Origin: RFPI01 sp964470195
GTDB lineage: Bacteria > Pseudomonadota > Gammaproteobacteria > Burkholderiales > Methylophilaceae
Assembly: GCA_964470195.1 (NCBI GenBank)
Contig: CAYYBG010000025.1
Location: forward strand, 1-29,111
Reading direction: 5' to 3'
DNA: 29,111 nucleotides
In this document: positions 16,276 to 25,014 of the stretch, in pieces
Position numbering within the stretch: position 1 is the first letter of the stretch
Layout of the letters: each line of letters begins with the position of its first letter
Made by a program: the position numbers and the translations under genes
Notes under the pieces: generated by a model
What the model was told of the DNA's origin: nothing
Databases searched by the model: none
What the model saw: the letters and a program-made list of their open reading frames with translations, nothing else

Positions 16276-17159
16276 TGGAATCTATGCGTAATATTGGTTT
16301 GTTTTTGGTTGGGCTGGTGTTGCTGTTGATATTAACTGCTAGCGCTACTTTTACAGTGGATCAACGTGAATATGCTTTGGTGAAACGTTTAGGAGAGGTT
16401 GTTGCTGTAAAGCAGGAGGCCGGGCTTTATTTCAAAGTGCCTTTTATCGATTCAGTTACCTATTTCGATAACAGAATTCTTACTTTAAGTTGGGAAGAAC
16501 CTGATCGATTTATCACTAGTGAAAAAAAGAATGTATTAGTCGATTCCTTTGTTAAATGGCGAATTGTTGATCCCAAAAAATATTATGTTTCTGTTCGTGG
16601 AGATGAGGCGCAAGCGGAACGAAGATTATCACAGATGGTGAATGACGGATTGCGAGCTGAATTTGGTAAACGAACCATCCATGATGTTGTATCGGGAGAG
16701 CGAGGTCAGATTATGGAGATTTTGCGTCAGCGGGCTGATCGTGAGTCAAGACAGATTGGTGTACAGGTATTAGATGTTCGTCTGAAACGTGTGGATCTGC
16801 CGGTGAATGTTAGCAATTCGGTTTATGATCGGATGGAGGCTGAGCGTAAAAGTGTTGCTAATGAACTTAGGTCGGAAGGCTCGGCTGCAGCTGAAAAAAT
16901 TCGTGCTGACGCTGATCGACAAAGAGAGATTATTGTGGCTGAAGCCTTCCGAGAGGCACAAAAATTAAAAGGTGAAGGCGATGCAAAAGCGGCTGAGATT
17001 TATGCCTCAGCCTATGGAAAAAACCCTGAATTTTATGCTTTCTACAGAAGCCTCGAGGCTTATCGTAATACCTTCAAGAGCAAGAGTGACGTGATGTTAC
17101 TTGAGCCTAATTCAGATTTTTTGAAATATATGCGTCAATATCAAGGAGGTAAGCGTTAA
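16275..17159 (+). CDS. hflC: FtsH protease modulator HflC
   Basis: This is the SPFH partner of HflK. The 294-residue protein has one N-terminal membrane helix (about 6-25), an SPFH domain starting at TFTVDQREYALVKRLGE, the conserved LRAEFGKRTIHDVVSGERGQIM, and a coiled coil with EAFREAQKLKGEGDAKAAEIYA. It is about 40 residues shorter than E. coli HflC, mostly in insertions that many Betaproteobacteria also lack. hisZ starts 14 nt downstream. Confidence 0.96.
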   Translation: MESMRNIGLFLVGLVLLLILTASATFTVDQREYALVKRLGEVVAVKQEAGLYFKVPFIDSVTYFDNRILTLSWEEPDRFITSEKKNVLVDSFVKWRIVDPKKYYVSVRGDEAQAERRLSQMVNDGLRAEFGKRTIHDVVSGERGQIMEILRQRADRESRQIGVQVLDVRLKRVDLPVNVSNSVYDRMEAERKSVANELRSEGSAAAEKIRADADRQREIIVAEAFREAQKLKGEGDAKAAEIYASAYGKNPEFYAFYRSLEAYRNTFKSKSDVMLLEPNSDFLKYMRQYQGGKR

Positions 17160-17173
17160 AAGCGCCTGACAGC

Positions 17174-18334
17174 ATGAGTCATCGTTGGTTATTACCAGAG
17201 CATATAGAAGACATTCTACCTGCAGAAGCTAGCCAGATTGAACAATGGCGTAGACGGCTATTAGATTTATTTGCACTTCATGGTTATCAATTTGTTATTC
17301 CTCCGCTGCTAGAGTATGTCGAATCCTTAACGACAGGGGTAGGTAATGATCTTGATTTAGCTACATTTAAAGTAGTCGATCAACTAACAGGTCGTTTGAT
17401 GGGTGTCCGAGCCGACATCACTCCTCAGGTGGCTCGTATTGATGCACATTTGCTGAACCAACAAGGCGTTACAAGGCTTTGCTATGCAGGTAATGTGTTA
17501 AGAACTATTGCTGATAGCGCTACACAAACGCGCGAGCCTATTCAAGTAGGGGCGGAGTTGTTCGGACATGCAGGTGTAGAGGGTGATATTGAAATACAAT
17601 TATTAATGGTGAAGGCACTTAGGTTGCTTGGGCTAAGCGATATTTTGCTGGATTTTAGTCATGTCGGTATATTTTCCAGCTTGTTGGCTAATAGCCAGTT
17701 GAATGAGGCTGACAAACAAAGCCTACAAGCAGCTTTACAAGTTAAAGACGCTAGTAAAGTCAGGGTGTTGTTAAACAATACCGATGCAGGGACTAAAACT
17801 GCCATTTTAAGTTTGCTGGAATTGAATGGTGATATTACGGTACTAAATGAAGCTGAAAAACGCTTACCCAAAATTTCAAGCATTACTCAGGCATTGTCAG
17901 ATATGCGTAAAGTCGCTAATGCAATAATGGACTTGGATGTCAAAGTATCTGTTGATTTGTCTGAACAGCGCGGATATCAGTACCATAGTGGCATGCTTTT
18001 CTCTGCCTATGTTCCGGGATGCGCAGGCGCACTTGCACTCGGTGGTCGGTATGATAGTGTGGGTCAGGTGTTTGGTCGTGCTAGAAGTGCAACAGGATTT
18101 AGTTTGGATATGCGCGGATTACTTCAATTTGCGCATACCAATTTAAACCATGATGCTGTTCTTGCGCCTTATGACGCACAAGATAAAGAGTTGAGCCTAC
18201 AAATAGAGTTATTACGTCAACAGGGAGAGGCGGTCATCGTTGACTTGCCTGGTCATGAAATGCATCGCGACGAATTATCTTGTAAGCGTCAATTAGTCAA
18301 ACAAGAGGGAAAATGGCGAGTGGTAAAGCGCTAG
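17174..18334 (+). CDS. hisZ: ATP phosphoribosyltransferase regulatory subunit HisZ
   Basis: HisZ is a paralogue of histidyl-tRNA synthetase that does not charge tRNA. It assembles with short-form HisG to make the first enzyme of histidine synthesis active and feedback-inhibited. The 386-residue sequence keeps the class II fold motifs (VIPPLLEYVESL at 41-52, RADITPQVARI at 79-89, TRLCYAGNVLR at 100-110, GGRYDSVGQVFGR near the C-terminal core) but lacks the HisRS anticodon-binding domain. The position between hflC and purA is the standard betaproteobacterial place. It implies a short HisG encoded elsewhere in the genome. Confidence 0.95.
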   Translation: MSHRWLLPEHIEDILPAEASQIEQWRRRLLDLFALHGYQFVIPPLLEYVESLTTGVGNDLDLATFKVVDQLTGRLMGVRADITPQVARIDAHLLNQQGVTRLCYAGNVLRTIADSATQTREPIQVGAELFGHAGVEGDIEIQLLMVKALRLLGLSDILLDFSHVGIFSSLLANSQLNEADKQSLQAALQVKDASKVRVLLNNTDAGTKTAILSLLELNGDITVLNEAEKRLPKISSITQALSDMRKVANAIMDLDVKVSVDLSEQRGYQYHSGMLFSAYVPGCAGALALGGRYDSVGQVFGRARSATGFSLDMRGLLQFAHTNLNHDAVLAPYDAQDKELSLQIELLRQQGEAVIVDLPGHEMHRDELSCKRQLVKQEGKWRVVKR

Positions 18335-18379
18335 AGAGTCTAGTAGTCAATTAAATTAAATCAAAAAAAGCAGGAAATA

Positions 18380-19699
18380 ATGGCTAAAAATGTTGTAGTA
18401 ATTGGCACCCAATGGGGTGATGAAGGCAAAGGAAAAATCGTTGATTGGCTGACAGACCATGCTCAGGGCGTAGTTCGCTTTCAGGGTGGGCATAATGCTG
18501 GCCATACACTTGTGGTAGGTCAAGGAAGTGCGCAAAGAATTTTTAAATTGAATTTAGTCCCTTCTGGCATCGTCAGAGAAGGGGTGAATTGTTACATTGG
18601 AAACGGTGTTGTATTGGATGTGGCACATTTGCTCAAGGAAATTGAAACCCTTGAACAAGGTGGTTTAGAAGTTCGCTCACGACTTAAAGTGAGTCCAGGC
18701 TGTCCTCTAATTCTGGATTATCATGTGGCACTCGACCAAGCACGTGAGCTTAAACGATCAGCAAATAAAAAAATTGGTACCACCGGAAAAGGAATAGGTC
18801 CTACTTATGAAGATAAAGTTGCTCGCCGCGCTTTAAGATTGTACGACCTTTTTTTTCCTAAACAATTTGCTGATAAATTAGCCGATGTTTTGGATTACCA
18901 TAATTTTGTATTGACTCAATATCTAGCAACTAAGCCGGTTGATTTACAGCAACAATTAGATAATGCCCTAGCTATGGCTGATCAGGTTAAACCACTGGTA
19001 GCTGATATTTCTGCGGCACTATATGTTGCTAATGCGCGTGGAGATAATCTCCTGTTCGAAGGTGCTCAAGGTACCTTGCTTGATGTTGATCATGGAACCT
19101 ATCCTTATGTGACATCAAGCAATTGTGTGGCTGGTCAAGCTTCTGCAGGTACTGGTGTTGGACCAAATATGTTGCATTATGTATTAGGTATTACCAAAGC
19201 TTACACAACAAGAGTCGGTGGTGGACCATTCCCGAGTGAACTCGATATTGAAACTCCGGAAATGCCAGGTTATCAAATGTCAAATAAAGGTCAGGAAATT
19301 GGCACCGTGACCAAGCGTAAACGTCGTTGTGGTTGGTTTGATGCGGCAGCTTTGCGAAGATCTGCACGAATAAATGGATTGACTGGTTTGTGTATCACCA
19401 AATTAGATGTATTAGATGGTATTCAAGAACTAAAGATATGTACTGGCTATCATTTGGATGGACAAATAATTGATACGCTCCCTATTGGTGCCGATGATGT
19501 GGCTCGTTGCCAGCCAATCTATGAGACATTACCTGGCTGGTCGGAGAGTACTTTTGGGCTGAGTCAATGGCAGCAGTTGCCCGCAAATGCACAGAATTAC
19601 CTAAAACGCCTTGAGCAACTTTGCGCAGTCAAAGTCGCTATCGTATCTACTGGTCCAGAGCGAGATGAAACCATTGTCCTCGACCATCCTTTTGTATAA
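18380..19699 (+). CDS. purA: adenylosuccinate synthetase
   Basis: PurA makes adenylosuccinate from IMP, aspartate and GTP, the first committed step to AMP. The 439-residue protein has the P-loop-like GDEGKGK (13-19) with catalytic Asp14, the HNAGHT loop with His42, GTTGKGIGPTYEDK and the VTSSN and TRVGGGPFP motifs. AGGAAATA precedes the ATG. The gap to the next gene, a C1-cofactor enzyme, is only 9 nt, so purine synthesis and pterin-cofactor genes share a transcript. Pterins are made from GTP, but a functional link is inference. Confidence 0.98.
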   Translation: MAKNVVVIGTQWGDEGKGKIVDWLTDHAQGVVRFQGGHNAGHTLVVGQGSAQRIFKLNLVPSGIVREGVNCYIGNGVVLDVAHLLKEIETLEQGGLEVRSRLKVSPGCPLILDYHVALDQARELKRSANKKIGTTGKGIGPTYEDKVARRALRLYDLFFPKQFADKLADVLDYHNFVLTQYLATKPVDLQQQLDNALAMADQVKPLVADISAALYVANARGDNLLFEGAQGTLLDVDHGTYPYVTSSNCVAGQASAGTGVGPNMLHYVLGITKAYTTRVGGGPFPSELDIETPEMPGYQMSNKGQEIGTVTKRKRRCGWFDAAALRRSARINGLTGLCITKLDVLDGIQELKICTGYHLDGQIIDTLPIGADDVARCQPIYETLPGWSESTFGLSQWQQLPANAQNYLKRLEQLCAVKVAIVSTGPERDETIVLDHPFV

Positions 19700-19708
19700 G
19701 AGTTGCTT

Positions 19709-20227
19709 GTGTCTCAACACCGTATTGCTTGGGGTTTGACTGGATCTGGACATTACTTGCGTGAATGTTTACAAGTATTGCATGAGCTAGAAAACGTTGA
19801 TTTATTTGTCAGTAAAGCAGCGTCAGAAATTTTGCAGCAATATGGATATCAGCATCATGTTGGCAAGGTTTACCAAGATAAAACAGCCAGCTCTGTACCA
19901 GTTGAATTGTTTTACAAAGGTGTTTACGACAAAGTTGTAATTGCCCCATGTACTTCCAATACAGTGGCTAAGATGGTGTGTGGCATCTCAGATACACTTA
20001 TTACCAATATCTATGCTCAGGCCGGTAAATGCCGTGTATCCTCAGTTATATTTGCTTGCGATACTGCTACTGAGCTCGAATCAGAAGCTCCTAGAGAAAA
20101 ATGGGTCAATGTTTATCCTCGAAAAATAGATCTAGACAATGTTGCCAAGTTAGCTAGTTTTGAGGCAACCACTGTTGTCGACAGCATTCCTGCACTGAGA
20201 CAAGCTATTCAGCCGATTTTCCCCTGA
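19709..20227 (+). CDS. dmrB: DmrB-like flavoprotein, probable dihydromethanopterin reductase
   Basis: DmrB-type enzymes are FMN flavoproteins that reduce dihydromethanopterin to tetrahydromethanopterin, the last step of that cofactor's synthesis. The 172-residue protein has the flavoprotein fold (PF02441 type): IAWGLTGSGHYLRE near the N-terminus, SKAASEILQQYG (35-46), APCTSNTVAKMVCGISDTLITN (79-100) and ACDTA (116-120). Homologues are known from Methanosarcina and from Burkholderia. I start at a GTG (19709) because AAGAG lies about 6 nt before it; a TTG two codons upstream (19703) is also open. Other PF02441 proteins exist (archaeoflavoprotein AfpA, UbiX, Dfp), but the H4MPT and methanofuran neighbours favour DmrB. 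Confidence 0.82.
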   Translation: MSQHRIAWGLTGSGHYLRECLQVLHELENVDLFVSKAASEILQQYGYQHHVGKVYQDKTASSVPVELFYKGVYDKVVIAPCTSNTVAKMVCGISDTLITNIYAQAGKCRVSSVIFACDTATELESEAPREKWVNVYPRKIDLDNVAKLASFEATTVVDSIPALRQAIQPIFP

Positions 20228-20274
20228 CCTGAATGCAATAGTGAGCATGTTAAACTGCTGGGCCTATCTCATTT

Positions 20275-21675
20275 GTGCAAACTCACGTGACTGAAAAAAT
20301 TCTTTTTCTTACTGGCAAACTAGCAGAAAACAGTTTGCACCGAGTACTGGAGTCAATCCAGCCTAAATCATTTGAGCCACAAGTGATGAATATCGGTGTT
20401 TCAGTTGCTGCATTAATGACACCTCAAATGATTTCCAGACGTTTAGCTCAATTGCCCAAAGCCGATAAATTAATCGTCCCGGGATTGTGTGTTGGCAATT
20501 TAGACGTCTTACAACAACAGTACGGCATTCCGGTTCTAAGGGGACCAAATGATTTAAAAGATTTGCCGCAATTCTTTGGTCAGCAGGGACAGCAATCTGA
20601 TTTGTCAAAGCACAATACGCTCATTTTTGCTGAGATAGTCGATGCTCCTTTTTTAGAGGTAGAGGAAATTCTGCTACGTGCAGAGCGCTATGTATCTCAA
20701 GGAGCAGATGTTATCGATTTAGGCTGTATGCCGAATACCGCTTTTCCCCATTTAAAGCATAGTATCCAAGCGCTGAAACAGCATGGATTTAAAGTGAGTG
20801 TTGATTCATTGAAAGTGGAAGAGCTTTTGTTAGCAGGTCAGTCGGGTGCAGATTATCTACTCAGTTTAAATGAAAAAACTCTGTGGGTGGCTAAGCAAGT
20901 AGATTCCATTCCTATTCTAATCCCTACCAAACCTAGTAATCTTGCCAGTTTATATCGTGCCATCAAACAGATGCAAACTTGGAATAAAGCATTTATTGCA
21001 GATCCAATTCTCGAACCAATTCCATTTGGCTTTACTGAGTCTATTAATCGCTACACAAAACTTCGCAAACGTTACCCTGATATCTCTATCATGATGGGAG
21101 TTGGTAATCTGACCGAGTTAACAGAGGCGGATACTACTGGTATCAATGCCTTATTGTTTGGCATGATTGCAGAGTTAAATATTCAAGCTGTACTCACTAC
21201 TTCCGTTAGTTCACATGCTAGTAATGCTGTCGCGGAAGCTGATGTTGCTCGACGTATGATGTATGCAGCAAAGCAAGATAATCGTTTGCCAAGAGGTTAT
21301 AGTACAGCGCTAATGGGTCTTCATGAACGCAAGCCATTTCCTTATAGTGTTGATGAAATTTCATCGTTGGCAAAGTTGATTAAAGACGATAATTTCCGTA
21401 TTCAAGTAGCCCAAGATGGAATTTATATCTACAACAGAGATGGAATACGTCATGACATTGATCCGTTTCGCTTATATCCACTTTTAAATGTAGCTGATGA
21501 TGCCTCCCATGCTTTTTATCTAGGCGTTGAATTAGCCCGTGCACAAATAGCTTGGCAACTTAAAAAGCGATATACGCAAGACGAGGAATTACAATGGGGG
21601 GTGAATAGTGTTGTCAGTGATCCACGTGGCAAAGTTGCACATCGTGAATTGACGTTGAAAGAGAAGAAAAAATGA
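20275..21675 (+). CDS. dihydropteroate-synthase-like pterin-binding protein of H4MPT biosynthesis
   Basis: The 466-residue protein has three parts: an N-terminal domain found in methylotroph and archaeal homologues (DUF6513 type, about 1-110), a pterin-binding TIM barrel (about 115-310, with GADVIDLGCMPN at 143-154 and VSVDS at 174-178) and a C-terminal segment resembling DUF4346 (about 365-455). In the tetrahydromethanopterin pathway a dihydropteroate-synthase-like protein should join the pterin to the arylamine moiety; that this one does so is inference. Start choice is uncertain: GTG at 20275 or at 20287 (giving MTEKILFLTGKL), neither with a clear ribosome binding site. Its stop overlaps the DUF447 gene by an ATGA junction. 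Confidence 0.85.
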   Translation: MQTHVTEKILFLTGKLAENSLHRVLESIQPKSFEPQVMNIGVSVAALMTPQMISRRLAQLPKADKLIVPGLCVGNLDVLQQQYGIPVLRGPNDLKDLPQFFGQQGQQSDLSKHNTLIFAEIVDAPFLEVEEILLRAERYVSQGADVIDLGCMPNTAFPHLKHSIQALKQHGFKVSVDSLKVEELLLAGQSGADYLLSLNEKTLWVAKQVDSIPILIPTKPSNLASLYRAIKQMQTWNKAFIADPILEPIPFGFTESINRYTKLRKRYPDISIMMGVGNLTELTEADTTGINALLFGMIAELNIQAVLTTSVSSHASNAVAEADVARRMMYAAKQDNRLPRGYSTALMGLHERKPFPYSVDEISSLAKLIKDDNFRIQVAQDGIYIYNRDGIRHDIDPFRLYPLLNVADDASHAFYLGVELARAQIAWQLKKRYTQDEELQWGVNSVVSDPRGKVAHRELTLKEKKK

Positions 21676-22241
21676 CAAGGTCAGGTGAAGCAATTTTTGA
21701 GCTTATCGTGGTAAGTGAAGATAAAGACGGGCGGCCTCATATCGCACCCTTTGGTGTTCGGCGACAACATCATCAAATTCTGATTGCACCATATCGACCC
21801 TCAACGACTTTAGATAATCTATTAAATCAAGGACGTGCAACGTTAAATATGACTGACGATGTAAGGGTATTCGCTGGTGCATTGATAGGACATGAGTGTT
21901 GGCAACTTTCTAGGCTTAATCATGCTTGGATACTGGATTCAACTTTATCTTATCAGTTACTTAAGTTATCGCACGTTAACCAAGATGCTGTTCGTCCAAC
22001 CTTATATTTTGATGTGCTTGATAGTGTGAACGTATCGCCATTTGTTGGTTTTAATCGTGCTCAACATGCTGTTATAGAGCTTGCTGTTTTGGTAAGTCGC
22101 CTGCACCTTTTACCTCTGACATTAATTCAGCAAGAAATGCAAACATTACAAACGATTGTAGAAAAAACTGCAGGCGATAGAGAGTGGCAAGCATGGCAGT
22201 GGTTAGTTGAAAAAATCACTCAGCATGCGGAGTCTGTATGA
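21672..22241 (+). CDS. DUF447 family protein of the H4MPT/methylofuran cluster
   Basis: The 189-residue protein begins with a split-barrel, FMN-binding-like region (IFELIVVSEDKDGRPHIAPFGV) and a helical C-terminal half rich in RLHLLPLTL. DUF447 proteins occur in methanogens and in bacteria that use H4MPT, which is why they are linked to C1-carrier synthesis, but I know of no settled reaction. It is translationally coupled on both sides (ATGA overlaps with the genes before and after), the tightest coupling in the cluster, so its product probably acts with the pterin-binding protein or MfnB. The family assignment rests on recognising the sequence pattern. Confidence 0.78.
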   Translation: MTRSGEAIFELIVVSEDKDGRPHIAPFGVRRQHHQILIAPYRPSTTLDNLLNQGRATLNMTDDVRVFAGALIGHECWQLSRLNHAWILDSTLSYQLLKLSHVNQDAVRPTLYFDVLDSVNVSPFVGFNRAQHAVIELAVLVSRLHLLPLTLIQQEMQTLQTIVEKTAGDREWQAWQWLVEKITQHAESV

Positions 22242-22945
22242 CAAAACTACTAGTGAGTGTGAAAAACCAAAGTGAAAGTCTAATCGCGCTTAATGCTGGA
22301 GTAGATTTGATTGATTTAAAGTCACCGCAACATGGTGCTTTGGGAGCATTAGCATTAGATGAAATAGCGAGTATTGTTCAATCTATTCAAGGCCGAGCTA
22401 CTATCAGTGCCACTATTGGAGATGTTAGTCCTGATGCTGAGGGGGTTGAGGAAATCGTATTAGCAACCGCTTCATGTGGTGTGGATTTTGTAAAAATCGC
22501 GATGTTAGACGTCACTCATTCCATTCATGCATTACAAAAATTAACTAAATTAAGCCCACAAGTAGCAATGATTGCGGTGCTATTTGCTGAAGACCATTAT
22601 GCTCCTGATATCTTGCAGCAAATCACCTCAGCTGGCTTTGTGGGTGCAATGCTGGATACTCGAAAAAAACAAGGATTAACACTTCTAGATCATTTTGATT
22701 TAGAGACCTTAAAACAATGGGTGGCTGAAGCTAAATCGCTCAATTTGATGACAGGCTTAGCAGGTTCTCTTTCATGCCAAATGTGGCCAATTCTAAGTTC
22801 ATTTTCATCAGATTATCTTGGCTTTCGCGGAGGGCTTTGTGATAATGCTAGAGACTCGGATTTAAATCTCAGCAAATTGCAGCAGTTGTTGCAGGTTATT
22901 CAGCAGCAAGAGCTAAGCAATTTGATAAATTTCACACCAGATTAA
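22238..22945 (+). CDS. mfnB: (5-formylfuran-3-yl)methyl phosphate synthase (MfnB)
   Basis: MfnB condenses two glyceraldehyde-3-phosphate molecules to form the furan ring of methanofuran; in methylotrophs the product should serve methylofuran, the carrier for the formyltransferase/hydrolase complex. The 235-residue protein is a TIM barrel of the DUF556 family. Lys28 in DLIDLKSPQHGALGA is in the position of the Schiff-base lysine of the archaeal enzyme. A second lysine pair follows Asp140 (MLDTRKKQG, 138-146), and Lys86 in VDFVKIAMLD is also conserved. The start overlaps the DUF447 stop by ATGA. The next gene begins 18 nt later. Confidence 0.88.
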   Translation: MTKLLVSVKNQSESLIALNAGVDLIDLKSPQHGALGALALDEIASIVQSIQGRATISATIGDVSPDAEGVEEIVLATASCGVDFVKIAMLDVTHSIHALQKLTKLSPQVAMIAVLFAEDHYAPDILQQITSAGFVGAMLDTRKKQGLTLLDHFDLETLKQWVAEAKSLNLMTGLAGSLSCQMWPILSSFSSDYLGFRGGLCDNARDSDLNLSKLQQLLQVIQQQELSNLINFTPD

Positions 22946-22963
22946 TTTTGCGGAATTTGATGC

Positions 22964-24322
22964 ATGAACGCGATCGCAGATAAACAACTTGTTGATTTCA
23001 TCATAGAGGCTGAATGGATCGCTCCTGTGGTACCTCAAGGACAATTATTAGAAGGTTATGCTATCGCTGTACTAGACGGTGTGATAGTGGCAATTCAGCC
23101 AAAAAACCAGATTCATCGACAATACCATGCGGCCCAACTATTGGAACTGGATGGGCATATATTGATACCTGGGCTCATCAATTTACATACTCATTTAGGG
23201 ATGAGCATGATGCGTGGCTTAGCCGATGATGTTGCTTTGATGAAATGGCTACAACAATATATTTGGCCTGTTGAGCAGACTTTTGTAGCAGAGAGATTCG
23301 TGCGTGATGGCGCATTGCTAGGATGTGCTGAGCTATTGCAGTCTGGCGTTACTTGTTTTAATGATATGTACTTTTTCCCTCAAGCAACGGCTGAAGCTGC
23401 GATTCAGTCTGGCATTCGAGCTTTTATTGGTTTAGTCGTCATGGACTTTCCTACCAAATATGCCCATGATGCTGAGGATTATTTGGCTAAAGGCTTGGAA
23501 ATTCGCGATGAATGGCGCGACAGCGATTTAATCCACGCTACGCTTGCACCACATGCTCCCTATACGGTTAATGATAAAACCTTTGAGCAGATTGTGACTT
23601 ATGCGGAGCAACTAGATTTGCCAATTCATATGCATCTGCATGAAACTCAGCATGAGGTTGAAGAGTCTCTCAATAACTATGGAGTCAGACCCGTAGAGCG
23701 TATGCGTCAGCTGGGCGTTTTAGATCCTAGATTAATTGCTGTACATTGCGTGGCGATGAGCGATTATGATTTAGATTTGTTGCAATGCCATCGCGTTAAT
23801 GTTTGTCACTGTCCAAGTTCTAATCTGAAGCTAGCTTCTGGCATTGCTCCCATTACATCGATGTTGGCAAGGGGGTTAAATGTTGGCCTGGGAACGGATA
23901 GTAGTGCAAGCAACAATCGTTTAGATATCTGGACAGAAATGCGAACCGCTGCACTGCTTGCTAAGGTTGAACATGATGATGCGGCAGCATTGCCAGCTTG
24001 TCAGGCACTGGAGATGGCTACCATTCAGGCCGCGCGTGCACTGAATGCGGACGCTCAGATAGGTAGCTTGGAAGTAGGAAAGCGTGCTGATATTTGTGCT
24101 GTGAATCTACAACATATTACCAGTATGCCGTGTTATGACCCTATTTCTCAATTAGTCTACGCCTGTGGGCGTGAACATGTTACTCATGTCATGGTTGATG
24201 GTGTGCTGCAATATCAGAAATTACCATTTCAGCATGGTGTATATGCTGGAATAGAACCGAAAGAAATAAAGGAAATCGTGCAATTATGGCAATCGAAGCT
24301 GAAACCCTTCAAGTCAACGTAG
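22964..24322 (+). CDS. mtaD: 5-methylthioadenosine/S-adenosylhomocysteine deaminase (TRZ/ATZ family)
   Basis: The enzyme deaminates S-adenosylhomocysteine and 5'-methylthioadenosine to their inosine forms, removing the by-products of SAM-dependent reactions. The 452-residue amidohydrolase has metal and catalytic residues His75 and His77 (NLHTHLGMSMMRG), His224 and Glu227 (HMHLHETQHEVE), His261 (VHCVAMS) and Asp312 (GLGTDSSASNNRLD). The family includes other deaminases, so substrate choice is from similarity and context: the next gene is a SAM-dependent methyltransferase. Its last 37 bases overlap ubiG in a different frame. Confidence 0.9.
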   Translation: MNAIADKQLVDFIIEAEWIAPVVPQGQLLEGYAIAVLDGVIVAIQPKNQIHRQYHAAQLLELDGHILIPGLINLHTHLGMSMMRGLADDVALMKWLQQYIWPVEQTFVAERFVRDGALLGCAELLQSGVTCFNDMYFFPQATAEAAIQSGIRAFIGLVVMDFPTKYAHDAEDYLAKGLEIRDEWRDSDLIHATLAPHAPYTVNDKTFEQIVTYAEQLDLPIHMHLHETQHEVEESLNNYGVRPVERMRQLGVLDPRLIAVHCVAMSDYDLDLLQCHRVNVCHCPSSNLKLASGIAPITSMLARGLNVGLGTDSSASNNRLDIWTEMRTAALLAKVEHDDAAALPACQALEMATIQAARALNADAQIGSLEVGKRADICAVNLQHITSMPCYDPISQLVYACGREHVTHVMVDGVLQYQKLPFQHGVYAGIEPKEIKEIVQLWQSKLKPFKST

Positions 24323-25014
24323 ATAATACGGAACTAGAGAAATTTGCGAATCTGGCCCATCGCTGGTGGGATAAAAATAGTGAATTTAGACCGCTTCATG
24401 AGATCAACCCTCTGCGCTTGGATTTTATTGACCAAGCAGTTTCTCTTGAACAAAAAAAAGTACTGGATGTAGGATGTGGAGGGGGCATTCTTTCTGAATC
24501 AATGGCACAACGAGGTGCACTAGTGACCGCTATTGATATGGGTGAAAAGGCCATTAAGGTAGCAAAATTGCATCAGTTGGAATCTGGTCTTGAAGTAGAT
24601 TATCGGCTATGTTCAGCAGAGCAATTGGCAGCCGAGCAAGCGCATCAATTCGATGTGGTCACCTGCATGGAAATGTTAGAACATGTCCCGCATCCACAAT
24701 CAGTGGTATCTGCTTGCGCTAGTCTAGTAAAACCAGGTGGAGACGTGTTTTTTTCTACACTTAATCGCAATCCTAAATCTTATTTATTTGCCGTGATAGG
24801 GGCAGAATATATCCTAAACTTGCTACCCAAAGGTACTCATGATTATGCTAAATTCATCAAACCATCAGAGCTTGCCGCTTGGGCTAGGATTGATGGTTTG
24901 TCATTGCAACAAATGATAGGCATGCACTATCATCCTTTCAAAAAAACCTACCATCTTGCACCTGATGTATCTGTCAATTATTTAGCGCATTTCAAAAAAC
25001 AAGTATCTGCATGA
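24286..25014 (+). CDS. ubiG: ubiquinone biosynthesis O-methyltransferase UbiG
   Basis: UbiG performs both O-methylations in ubiquinone synthesis. The 242-residue protein has the family N-terminus (NVDNTELEKFANLAHRWWD), SAM motif I VLDVGCGGG (59-67), the acidic post-I AIDMG (82-86) and the membrane-contacting segment YHPFKKTYHL. The N-terminal length matches E. coli UbiG (240 residues) and there is no later in-frame start before the conserved region, so the 37-base overlap with mtaD is real. SAH produced here is a substrate of MtaD. Its stop overlaps the gph start by ATGA. Confidence 0.96.
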   Translation: MAIEAETLQVNVDNTELEKFANLAHRWWDKNSEFRPLHEINPLRLDFIDQAVSLEQKKVLDVGCGGGILSESMAQRGALVTAIDMGEKAIKVAKLHQLESGLEVDYRLCSAEQLAAEQAHQFDVVTCMEMLEHVPHPQSVVSACASLVKPGGDVFFSTLNRNPKSYLFAVIGAEYILNLLPKGTHDYAKFIKPSELAAWARIDGLSLQQMIGMHYHPFKKTYHLAPDVSVNYLAHFKKQVSA

